A stretch of DNA of 6,911 bases from an uncultured Kiritimatiellota bacterium (GTDB lineage: Bacteria; Verrucomicrobiota; Kiritimatiellia; RFP12; UBA1067), in the NCBI GenBank assembly GCA_934654805.1, contig CAKUGW010000141.1:1-6911 (forward strand), in the 5' to 3' direction. Positions 1 to 6,798 of the stretch are shown here, in pieces (position 1 is the stretch's first letter; each line of letters starts with the position of its first letter). The notes below the pieces were generated by a model. That model was not told the origin of the DNA, did no database searches, and saw nothing but the letters and a program-made list of their open reading frames with translations. Made by a program: the position numbers and the translations under genes.

Positions 1-76
1 TGCGGGAAATCCGCACGTCCGGTTTGATGAGGGGGAAGTCGCATCGGCGAAGCCGAGGCGTGGGTCTCTACTCTAC
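1..76 (+). mobile_element. Group II intron, 3' end (domains V and VI)
   Basis: Bases 1-15 form a short GC-rich hairpin closed by a GAAA-type loop (TGCGG, GAAA, TCCGCA). It is followed by CG and TCCGGTTT, which matches the distal half of group II intron domain V; the matching 5' strand (a GAGCCG-like sequence) would lie just left of the window. Bases 40-60 form a second hairpin (CGCATCGGC / GCCGAGGCG, one A-G mismatch, GAA loop), fitting domain VI. The element ends in TCTCTACTCTAC: A at 70 lies seven bases from the end, where the branch-point adenosine is expected, and the terminal AC fits the AY 3' boundary of these introns. The reverse transcriptase/maturase gene is outside the window, so whether the intron is complete and active cannot be judged. 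The exact 3' boundary at 76 is inferred from these features and from the open frame that follows. Confidence 0.8.
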
Positions 77-343
77 AGATCACTGTTGCTGTCATTGACG
101 GTAGGCCTCGCCGCCGCCGTCCTGGCCGACGAGGTGCCGTGGACATACGACACCACCGGGCGCACGGAGCCCGTGCCGTCGTCGGCGGCCTCGTCTGCCG
201 TGCCGTCGCTCGTGGCGCGCAACGTCGCCGCCGCCGAATCCGCCGCGCCGTCCGACCTGGACGCCTGGGCCTACTCGTTCGCGCTTCTGCGCGGGCTGAG
301 CATCGACGCCTCGCCGCGCGGCATCGCCATCATCATTCGCTGA
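77..343 (+). CDS. Small exported protein, 3' exon of an intron-interrupted gene (5' partial)
   Basis: From the proposed intron boundary the frame reads RSLLLSLTVGLAAAVLAD, a signal-peptide core with a likely cleavage after VLA. It continues as about 70 mature residues to a TGA at 341-343. The initiator codon and positively charged n-region are missing; they should lie in the 5' exon upstream of the intron. A TTG at 86 is the first possible start inside the window but is probably not the real one. The mature part is rich in Ala and Ser, has no cysteine, carries PWTYDTTGRTEPVP near its N-terminus and ends DASPRGIAIIIR. I do not recognise the family. Open reading, matching codon bias and a signal peptide followed by a plausible mature chain argue for a real gene. 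It ends 36 bases before the SUMF1-like gene and probably shares its transcript. Whether it is expressed depends on splicing of the intron. Confidence 0.6.
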   Translation, partial: RSLLLSLTVGLAAAVLADEVPWTYDTTGRTEPVPSSAASSAVPSLVARNVAAAESAAPSDLDAWAYSFALLRGLSIDASPRGIAIIIR

Positions 344-364
344 AAAACCACGAACACATACAAA

Positions 365-371
365 GAAGGAG
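365..371 (+). promoter_or_regulatory. Ribosome binding site of the SUMF1-like gene
   Basis: GAAGGAG lies 8 bases before the ATG at 380, in an A-rich spacer (344-379) that contrasts with the GC-rich genes around it. It is the strongest Shine-Dalgarno match in the window and fixes the start of the downstream gene. No promoter is evident in this short spacer, so transcription probably enters from upstream. Confidence 0.8.
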
Positions 372-379
372 AACAAAAG

Positions 380-1687
380 ATGAACACGAAGAAGAGAATG
401 CTGACGGCCTTTGCCGTCTCCGCCGCCCTTTTGGCAGGGGGAGCCTTTGCCGCCGGCCCGACGATCAAGGAGGGTAGCGTGACGTTCGCGCAGGACGCGG
501 CGTCAAGACGCGTGACGATCGGCTACGAGCTGGAGGGCGCGCCCGCCATCGTGACGGTCGACATCCTCACGAACGGCGTGTCGATCGGCGCGGAGCACCT
601 GACGCACATGGCGGGCGACGTCAACCGCCGCGTCGAGGCCGGTGCGCATGCGGTTTCGTGGCAGCCCTGCAAGGCGTGGCGCGGGAACGTCGTCCGCGAC
701 GGCTCCGTGACGGCGAAGGTGTCCGCGTGGGCGCTGAACGAGCCGCCGCCCTACATGGTCGTCGACCTCGCGGTGAAGGGCGGGAACGCCGTCCGCTATT
801 TCGCACGCGCGGAGGAGCTGCCCTACGGCGGCGTGACGAACGACGCCTACAAGACGGACCTCCTCGTGCTGCGCAAGTGCCCGGCGGAGAACGTGACCTG
901 GCGCATGGGTGCGCCGGCGAGCGAGGTCGGGCTCATCATGCCGCGCGAGACGCCGCGCCTCGTCACGCTGACGAACGACTTCTACATCGGCGTCTACCCC
1001 GTCACGCAGAAGCAGTATTTCAACCTGAAGGGCGCTTGGCCGAGTTACTACACGGCGTGCCGCGAGATGCGTCCGCTCCAAAACATGAGCTACGAGCGGA
1101 TTCGCGGGAAAGCCGCCGACGGCTACGACTGGCCGATCGACGGCCACGCCGTCTCGGGGGACACCTTCCTCGCCGCGCTGCGTACGCACACGGGCGGCAT
1201 CCTCTTCGACCTGCCGCTGGAGGCGCAGTGGGAGTTCGCCTGCCGCGCGGGCTGCGGTGCGGCGCTCTACGACGGCACGGCGCTTCTGGACTCGCAGGAT
1301 CCGACCAACTTGAACCGCCTCGGGCGTGACAAGTATTCGGGGGGATACCAGGTGGCGAGCGATTCTGCCTATCCGCCCGAGACGGATCCGGATGTCGGCG
1401 GCACGTCGATTGTCGGCAGCTACGCGCCGAACGCCTTCGGCCTCTACGACATGCTCGGCAACGTCTGGGAGGCGACGCTCGACTGGTATCAGGAGGTCTT
1501 GGATGGAACCGTTGATCCGAACGTCGGCCCCGCAAACGGGACATGGCGCGTCTTCCGCGGCGGATCGATCAAGGAGGCCCCGAACTGGTGCCGCTCGGCC
1601 ACGCGCGGGCCGAAGGCGCCGGCTGACGAGCTGTTCCACTTCGGCTTCCGCGTCGCGCTGACGGTGACGCCTGACGCCATTCCGTAA
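380..1687 (+). CDS. Exported SUMF1/FGE-fold (formylglycine-generating-enzyme-like) protein
   Basis: This is a 435-residue protein. Residues 1-24 are a signal peptide (Lys/Lys/Arg n-region, hydrophobic core, GAFA-A cleavage). Residues about 30-140 form a beta-rich domain containing TNGVSIG and GDVN; I know this pattern from SUMF1 proteins of Verrucomicrobiota/Kiritimatiellota, but its function is unknown. The SUMF1 domain spans about 165-428. Its family motifs are WRMGAP (174-179), a stretch with FYIGVYPVTQ (201-210), LPLEAQWEFACRAG (278-291), NAFGLYDMLGNVWEATLDWY (351-370), RGGS (393-396) and FGFRVAL (421-427). True FGEs bind copper through two cysteines five residues apart after the GGS motif. 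Here the second is present (Cys404) but the first position is Glu399, so sulfatase activation is unlikely; no sulfatase is in the window. The start is set by the strong site at 365-371. Gene 2 begins 9 bases after its stop, so the two are surely cotranscribed. The domain assignment is firm; the role is unknown, with substrate binding or another modification as possibilities. Confidence 0.9.
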   Translation: MNTKKRMLTAFAVSAALLAGGAFAAGPTIKEGSVTFAQDAASRRVTIGYELEGAPAIVTVDILTNGVSIGAEHLTHMAGDVNRRVEAGAHAVSWQPCKAWRGNVVRDGSVTAKVSAWALNEPPPYMVVDLAVKGGNAVRYFARAEELPYGGVTNDAYKTDLLVLRKCPAENVTWRMGAPASEVGLIMPRETPRLVTLTNDFYIGVYPVTQKQYFNLKGAWPSYYTACREMRPLQNMSYERIRGKAADGYDWPIDGHAVSGDTFLAALRTHTGGILFDLPLEAQWEFACRAGCGAALYDGTALLDSQDPTNLNRLGRDKYSGGYQVASDSAYPPETDPDVGGTSIVGSYAPNAFGLYDMLGNVWEATLDWYQEVLDGTVDPNVGPANGTWRVFRGGSIKEAPNWCRSATRGPKAPADELFHFGFRVALTVTPDAIP

Positions 1688-1693
1688 AGAGGA
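1687..1693 (+). promoter_or_regulatory. Ribosome binding site of gene 2, overlapping the gene 1 stop
   Basis: AAGAGGA begins on the last base of the gene 1 stop codon and sits 3 bases before ATG 1697, or 6 before the adjacent ATG 1700. The spacing slightly favours the second ATG, which would shorten the protein by one residue. Ribosomes terminating on gene 1 would release at this site, so translational coupling is likely. Confidence 0.7.
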
Positions 1694-1696
1694 CAA

Positions 1697-4489
1697 ATGA
1701 TGATTGCTGGATGCCTGTTGGCGGCGGCGATGGCCGTCGGGGAATTCGGCGCGTGGCGCCTGGAGTTCGAGGATGGCTCGCGCCTCGCCGCGAGCGCGTG
1801 GAAGGGGACGGTGTCCGAGTCCGTGCAGGGCGGCGTGACGCGGCGCGACTGGCGCTCGCCCGACCTTGACGTGACGGTGACGGCTGAGCCGGCGGGCGAC
1901 GGGCGGCGCGACTTCCGGATCTCGCTCGTGAACCGGGGCGTGAAGGCGGTCTCGTCCTGCGAGTTCCCCGCGCGCCGCCGGTTCGCGCCGGAGTCGGTGA
2001 AGCGGTTCGTCTATCCGGGGCGCGGCAACTACGGCCTCGGCATGGCGTTCAACGCGAAGTTCTTCCGTCCGACGGGCGACAAGCGTCGGCCCTACCTCTC
2101 CTACCGCGTGCAGTATCCGACCCTGTTTGCGGACTTCGCCTACCTGGAGACCGTGGACGGCGCGACTGTCGCCGTCTACGGCCTCCAGCCGCGCACGGGG
2201 ATCGAGCCGTGGGAGAACCGCACGCCGTTCAATCCCGGCGCGACGGGCGTCGGCGGCGACGCGAAGGGCGGCTGGTACGACCATTCCTTCGCGCTCTGGG
2301 CCAAGGTCGGCGGCACGTGGACGTCGCCGAAGGTGCGCATCGCCTCCGGCCTGACGCTGGAGGCCGCGCTTGCGGACTACGCGGCGGCGAACGGCTTCCG
2401 CCGCACGCTTGCGGACAAGGTGAAGGACCCGGCGACGCTTGAAAAGATCAAGCGTGCGCCGCTCGTGCTGACGGGTGACGTGACGACCGAGACCCTGATG
2501 GCGCTCCAGGAGGCGCTGCCCGTGCCGACGCTCGTCCACACGACGTCTTTCCTGCGCGGCGGGTTTGACAAGCAGTATCCCGACGTGCTGCCGCCGAACC
2601 CGAAGTTCGGCACGCAGGCGCGTTTCCGCGAGGTCGTGGACGCGCTGCGCGCGCGCGGGCACGTGTTCTGCCCTTACACGAACCCGACCTGGTGGTGCGA
2701 CGAGCCGCGCGGGCCGACGTTCCAGAAGTGGGGCGACGGCGCGCTCGCGATCCAGCGCGACGGCAAGTGGCGGCGCGAGGCCTACGGCTCCCGCAACCAG
2801 GACAAGGGCTTCGTGCAGACCTACTTCCACCCCGGCTCCCACGAGGGGAACCGGCGCACCGTGCGGCAGTTCGTCGAGGAGATTCCCGCCGACCTGCTGT
2901 TCGAAGACCAGACCGGCGGACGCGACTGGATCTGGGACTTCAACCCGGCGTCGCCGAGCCCGACGGCCCACAGCGAGGGCATGCTCTCGATGGTGCAGGA
3001 GCATGCGCGCAGCCTGCCGATCGCGGCGGAGGACGGCTGGGACCATCTCGCGGAATACAACACGGCGCTGATGGGCTGCACATGGCGGCTCGTGCCGATG
3101 ACGCCCGACCAGATGCAGCTGCCGCTGTTCAAGGAGGATTTCCCGGCGGACACGTGGACGATCGAGCCGGTCTCGCTGCGGCTCTTCCACGACAAGTGCC
3201 TGTTCTACATGCACAACCTCGGCCTCTCCGTGCGCCATCCGTGCGAGGCCGTCTGGATGCTGGCGCTGGGCTTCCAGATGTCCTATCGGACGAATGTCCA
3301 GCGGTTTCTGGGCGTCGATCCGCACCTGAACACGGACCGGAACGAGCGCGCGCTCTACGACTACGTCCACCTGCTCCAGAAAGAGGTCATCTCGCGCCTC
3401 GCGGGCGAGCCGCTGGTCGCGTTCCGCCACGACCGGGAGCCGCTGATCAGGTCCGGCAAGCCGCTCGCGCGGCTGGAGGACGACGGCGTCATCGAGGCGA
3501 CCTACGGGCAGGCGACCGTCAAGGCGAACCTCGGCGACGTGCCGCGCACGGTCGGCGGACGGCGTCTTGCGCCCTACGGCTTTTTCGTTGAGGCGCCGGG
3601 ACTGACGGCGGCGTGGCTGGAGGGGGAAGACCCGTTCGTCGAGACGAAGGACGGCAAGTGGGTCTACGCGAAGGTCTTCGCGGCGGGCGAGAAGCCGGTC
3701 GCGGTGCCGAAGGACGCGCCCTGCCGCACGGCGCGCGGCGCGCAGGTGGCCGTTCTCGACCTGGGCGCGGGCGCCCCGCTGTGCGGCACGCGGATGCAGC
3801 CGGCGGAGTGGCTGAAGGCGCTCGCGCCGTTTGCGGCGACGACGGGCGTGCGGGTGGTGCGGCTGGCGTCGGCGGAGGCGCTGAAGGCCGCGCTGGCGGA
3901 CGGGCCGGCGAAATGGCTCGCCGTCGTGAACCCGTATGGCGAGAACTTCCCGTGCGCCGGCGCGGGGCGTGGAATGGAGATGATCGAGGCCGTCCGCGCC
4001 TACGTCCGCGCAGGCGGACACTGGTTCGAGACGGCGGGCGCGCCGTTCAACGTCGCGATCTACAGGGGCGCGGACGGGAAATGGCAGCAGGAGCGGATGC
4101 GCGGGCAGCAGCTGGACGCGCTGAAGATCAGCATCGTGCCGTTCGGCGACCTGCCCGGCAAGCCGATGCGGCTGGAGGCGGCGCCGGAGGCGGAGTGGCT
4201 GCCGCCGTCCGTCTTGGAACTGCTGAAGACGCGGACGGCGACCGTGGCGCGCGGTGTCGCCGGGACGGAGGGCAATCCGCTCGACCCGGTGCTCGTGACG
4301 AAGAAGGGGCTCTGCTGGTTCGGCAGCGTGCGCCTCGGCGGCGTCGGCGCGCTCTGGCGCCTCGGCGGCGTCCTGCCTGACGCGCCGCTGGCGACGGCAG
4401 CCGTCGCCGCGACGCTGGAACACGTCTGGACGACGCCGCCCAAGCAGGTCCCCGCCGTCTATGTCCGCCGCGTCCAGCGCGTCAAGTGA
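1697..4489 (+). CDS. Exported DUF6259-like putative glycoside hydrolase with C-terminal GATase-like domain
   Basis: This is a 930-residue protein. Its N-terminus (MMIAGCLLAAAMAVGEFG) looks like a short signal peptide but lacks a positively charged n-region. Residues about 18-240 are beta-rich, with FVYPGRGNYGLGMAFN at 104-119, resembling the N-terminal part of DUF6259-type proteins. Residues about 255-560 look like a TIM barrel: strand-like LVLTGD (256-261), HVFCPYTNPTWW (322-333), LLFEDQTGGRDW (400-411) and PIAAEDGWDH (441-450). Asp404 and Glu445/Asp446 sit at ends of predicted strands and are candidate catalytic acids; this is inferred, not known. A linker beta region follows. Residues about 680-820 resemble a class I glutamine-amidotransferase-like fold (LAVVNPYGENFP 741-752, YVRAGGHWFETAGAPF 769-784) without an obvious nucleophile-elbow Cys or Cys-His-Glu triad, so it is probably a binding module. 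The neighbouring SUMF1-like and GH92 genes support a role in glycan breakdown. Substrate is unknown, and the family name is from memory of motifs. Confidence 0.85.
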   Translation: MMIAGCLLAAAMAVGEFGAWRLEFEDGSRLAASAWKGTVSESVQGGVTRRDWRSPDLDVTVTAEPAGDGRRDFRISLVNRGVKAVSSCEFPARRRFAPESVKRFVYPGRGNYGLGMAFNAKFFRPTGDKRRPYLSYRVQYPTLFADFAYLETVDGATVAVYGLQPRTGIEPWENRTPFNPGATGVGGDAKGGWYDHSFALWAKVGGTWTSPKVRIASGLTLEAALADYAAANGFRRTLADKVKDPATLEKIKRAPLVLTGDVTTETLMALQEALPVPTLVHTTSFLRGGFDKQYPDVLPPNPKFGTQARFREVVDALRARGHVFCPYTNPTWWCDEPRGPTFQKWGDGALAIQRDGKWRREAYGSRNQDKGFVQTYFHPGSHEGNRRTVRQFVEEIPADLLFEDQTGGRDWIWDFNPASPSPTAHSEGMLSMVQEHARSLPIAAEDGWDHLAEYNTALMGCTWRLVPMTPDQMQLPLFKEDFPADTWTIEPVSLRLFHDKCLFYMHNLGLSVRHPCEAVWMLALGFQMSYRTNVQRFLGVDPHLNTDRNERALYDYVHLLQKEVISRLAGEPLVAFRHDREPLIRSGKPLARLEDDGVIEATYGQATVKANLGDVPRTVGGRRLAPYGFFVEAPGLTAAWLEGEDPFVETKDGKWVYAKVFAAGEKPVAVPKDAPCRTARGAQVAVLDLGAGAPLCGTRMQPAEWLKALAPFAATTGVRVVRLASAEALKAALADGPAKWLAVVNPYGENFPCAGAGRGMEMIEAVRAYVRAGGHWFETAGAPFNVAIYRGADGKWQQERMRGQQLDALKISIVPFGDLPGKPMRLEAAPEAEWLPPSVLELLKTRTATVARGVAGTEGNPLDPVLVTKKGLCWFGSVRLGGVGALWRLGGVLPDAPLATAAVAATLEHVWTTPPKQVPAVYVRRVQRVK

Positions 4490-4545
4490 AGGAGAAGCGC
4501 GATTTGTCCGCAAGGAATTCTCAAGAGAAGAACGAAACGGGAGAG
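4490..4545 (+). promoter_or_regulatory. A-rich leader between gene 2 and GH92, with competing start signals
   Basis: AAGGAG at 4489-4494 overlaps the gene 2 stop and lies 9 bases before an in-frame TTG at 4504. A weaker GGGAG at 4539-4543 lies only 2 bases before ATG 4546. A GTG at 4486 in the same frame overlaps the gene 2 stop. The ATG gives an ordinary signal peptide; the upstream starts add 14 or 20 polar, charged residues in front of it. The good site next to a poor codon, and the poor site next to a good codon, leave the true start open. The segment is visibly less GC-rich than the genes on either side. Confidence 0.45.
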
Positions 4546-6798
4546 ATGAAGAATAATTCGGAAATCAGGGCGTTTTGCGTCACCGTTGCCGCCGCCGCGT
4601 GCGCGGGACTCGCGGCATGGGCGCGAGACCCGGTCGACTGGGTCAACACGGGGATCGGCAGCGTGAGCCACATGCTCGTGCCGACGTTCCGCACGGTGCA
4701 GCGCCCGAACGCGATGTTCCGCTTCAACGGCCCCGCCGGGTCGTTCGTCGAGGACCGGGTGCGCACCTGCCACCTCTTCGTCCCCGGACACCGCGACCCC
4801 GGCGTCTTCCCGTTCCACCCGAAGGGCGGGGACGCGGACACGCCTTTCTGCGGGACCTGGGACCAGGAGCACGCGACGCCGTACTCGTACGACGTCTATC
4901 TCGACGGCGAGGCGGTCAGGATGTCCGTCGCGCCGGGCGAGAAGGCCGGTCTCTTCGTCTTCGACTTTGAGCGGCCGGGGCCGCATGCGCTCGTCTTCTC
5001 GGCGAAGGACCGCGTTCGCGGCCGCGTGACGGTTCGCGGCCGCGAGCTGGACGGGCTGGACGTCTACGGCAACTACCGGGGCGACATCCGCGCCGACGTC
5101 TTCCTGCGCGGCTCGTTCGACGTCGAGCCGACGGGCGTCCGCACGGCGGGCGGGCGCATGGTCGTCAGCTTCCCGGAGGAGTCCTGCACCGTCCGCCTGC
5201 GCGTGGCGTTCTCCTACCTGTCGTCCGGACAGGCCGCGCGCAGCCTTGCGGCCGAGATCCCGGACTTCGACTTCGCACGCGTCGCCGGCGGGGCGCGCGA
5301 AGTCTGGAACCGGACGCTCGGCCAGGTCGCGGTCGAGGGCGGCACGGACGACGCGCGCACCGTCTTCTACACGGCGCTCTGGCGGACGTACGAGCGCATG
5401 GTGAACGTGACGGAGGAGGGCCGATACCGGGGCTTCGACGGGAAGGTCCACGACGCCGGCGGCTCGGACTACTACGTCGACGACTGGTCATGGGACACCT
5501 ACCGCGCGGCGCATCCGCTGATGGCGATCCTGCGGCCAAAGGAGGAGGGCGACAAGATGCAGAGCTACGTGCGCATGGGCGAGCAGAACAGGGAGGGGTG
5601 GATGCCGGTCTTCCCCTGCATCGCCGGCGACCGCCACTCGATGGTGAACCGGCATCCCTCGGTGATGATGCTCGACGCCTGGCGGAAAGGCGTGCGCAAC
5701 TTCGACGCGCGGCGGGCGTTCGAGATCATCGACCACACCGAGGAGACGGAATCTCTCGTGCCGTGGTACCGCGGGCCGCTCACGGAGCTTGACGTCTTCT
5801 ACAAGGCGCACGGCTACTACCCCGGCCTCCGGACGAACGAGACGGAGTGGGTCGAGGGCGTCGACCGGCGCTGGGAGCACCGGCAGTGCGTCTCCGTGAC
5901 GCAGGGCGCGGCGTTGGACGCCTGGGCGATTGCGGAGTTCGGTCGCGAGCTCGGCATTGACGCCGCGCGCCTCGAGAAGTACGACGCGCGGGCGAAGGGG
6001 TATCGTGCGCTCTGGAACCCGGAGACGCAGTTCTTCCACCCGAAGGACGCGGAGGGGCGGTTCATCGAGCCGTTCGACTACATGCTCTGCGGCGGCGACG
6101 GCGCACGGCACTACTACACCGAGAACAACGCGTGGACCTACATCTGGGACGTCCAGCACGACATCCCCGGCCTCCGCGACCTCTTCGGCGGCGCGGCGCA
6201 GATGGAGGCGAAGCTCGACCGGATGTTCAACGCGTCCGTCGGCTCGCGCTGGCGCTTCGCGGGGCAGATGCCGGACAGCTGCACGGGCCTGATGGGCGTG
6301 TTCACGATGGCGAACGAGCCGAGCTTCCACATCCCCTACCTCTACAACTACTGCGGCAAGCCGGAGAAGACGCAGAAGCTCGTGCGCAAAACGCTGGAGG
6401 CCTGGTTCCGCAACGACCGCATGGGCATGTGCGGCGACGAGGACGGCGGCGGCATGAGCGCGTACGCGGTCTTCTCGATGATGGGCTTCTACCCCGTCAC
6501 GCCGGGCCTGCCCGAATACCAGTGGGGCAGCCCCGTCTTCAGGAAGGTGACGATTGCGCTGGAGAGCGGGCGGACGTTCGTCCTGGAGGCGCCGGAGGCG
6601 TCCGAAGACGCGAAGTACATCCACGGCATCACGGTGGACGGGGTGCGCACGCGGGGCGCGTTGGAGCCCCTGCGGCACGCCGACATCGTGCGCGGGGCGC
6701 GCGTCGTCGTCGCGATGGGCACACGCCCGGGCAAGGCCGGGGAGGCGGAACGCATTCCGCCAAAGTCCACAGCAGAATCGCGCCAAAGTCCACAATGA
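4546..6798 (+). CDS. Exported GH92 family exo-alpha-mannosidase
   Basis: This is a 750-residue protein from ATG 4546, the usual length for glycoside hydrolase family 92: calcium-dependent, inverting enzymes that release terminal alpha-linked mannose. Residues 1-26 are a signal peptide (MKNNSEIRAF, then an Ala-rich core). The N-terminal beta-sandwich is about 27-240, starting at DWVNTGIG, the counterpart of the family's VNPFIGT. The alpha/alpha-barrel follows: DDWSWDTYRAAHPL (312-325), TENNAWTYIWDVQHD (525-539) with Glu526 at the place of the catalytic acid, NEPSFHIPYLYNY (590-602), and GDEDGGGMSAYAVFSMMGFYPV (630-651) with Asp631/Asp633 at the base and calcium-site positions. NEPSFH has Phe where the family usually has His, so linkage preference (alpha-1,2, -1,3, -1,4 or -1,6) cannot be read off. 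Residues 738-750 are encoded by the 23-bp repeats and look like a non-native tail. The open frame also allows GTG 4486 or TTG 4504; ATG is preferred for the signal peptide. It follows gene 2 closely and is likely in its operon. Confidence 0.93.
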   Translation: MKNNSEIRAFCVTVAAAACAGLAAWARDPVDWVNTGIGSVSHMLVPTFRTVQRPNAMFRFNGPAGSFVEDRVRTCHLFVPGHRDPGVFPFHPKGGDADTPFCGTWDQEHATPYSYDVYLDGEAVRMSVAPGEKAGLFVFDFERPGPHALVFSAKDRVRGRVTVRGRELDGLDVYGNYRGDIRADVFLRGSFDVEPTGVRTAGGRMVVSFPEESCTVRLRVAFSYLSSGQAARSLAAEIPDFDFARVAGGAREVWNRTLGQVAVEGGTDDARTVFYTALWRTYERMVNVTEEGRYRGFDGKVHDAGGSDYYVDDWSWDTYRAAHPLMAILRPKEEGDKMQSYVRMGEQNREGWMPVFPCIAGDRHSMVNRHPSVMMLDAWRKGVRNFDARRAFEIIDHTEETESLVPWYRGPLTELDVFYKAHGYYPGLRTNETEWVEGVDRRWEHRQCVSVTQGAALDAWAIAEFGRELGIDAARLEKYDARAKGYRALWNPETQFFHPKDAEGRFIEPFDYMLCGGDGARHYYTENNAWTYIWDVQHDIPGLRDLFGGAAQMEAKLDRMFNASVGSRWRFAGQMPDSCTGLMGVFTMANEPSFHIPYLYNYCGKPEKTQKLVRKTLEAWFRNDRMGMCGDEDGGGMSAYAVFSMMGFYPVTPGLPEYQWGSPVFRKVTIALESGRTFVLEAPEASEDAKYIHGITVDGVRTRGALEPLRHADIVRGARVVVAMGTRPGKAGEAERIPPKSTAESRQSPQ
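6744..6761 (+). other. Perfect 7-bp inverted repeat at the 3' end of GH92
   Basis: GGCGGAA (6744-6750) and TTCCGCC (6755-6761) are exact reverse complements around a CGCA loop. In RNA this gives a stable hairpin inside the last codons of GH92. Its right arm shares four bases with the first 23-bp repeat, so hairpin and repeats meet at one junction. There is no T-run after it on the plus strand, so it is not a standard intrinsic terminator. Confidence 0.6.

Noticed and set aside
139..477. A plus-strand open frame bridging the small protein and gene 1
   Set aside because: Arg-rich out-of-frame reading with no start signal. It overlaps two better-supported frames, one with a strong ribosome binding site.
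380..1687. Gene 1 as a genuine sulfatase-activating formylglycine-generating enzyme
   Set aside because: One of the two copper-binding cysteines is replaced by Glu399, and no sulfatase is encoded here.
1697..1720. Lipoprotein signal (IAGC) at the start of gene 2
   Set aside because: The cysteine is at residue 6 with no basic n-region or hydrophobic stretch before it, too short for a lipobox-type signal peptide.
503..4513. A 1336-residue minus-strand open frame antisense to genes 1 and 2
   Set aside because: Its translation is dominated by Arg, Ala, Val and His with no recognisable motif. It runs opposite two clearly coding genes, and high GC at third positions removes antisense stop codons. 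It is a shadow.
6744..6765. Intrinsic terminator after GH92
   Set aside because: The hairpin is followed by AAAGTCC, with no T-run on the plus strand, and it lies before the stop codon. No intrinsic terminator is visible elsewhere in the window.
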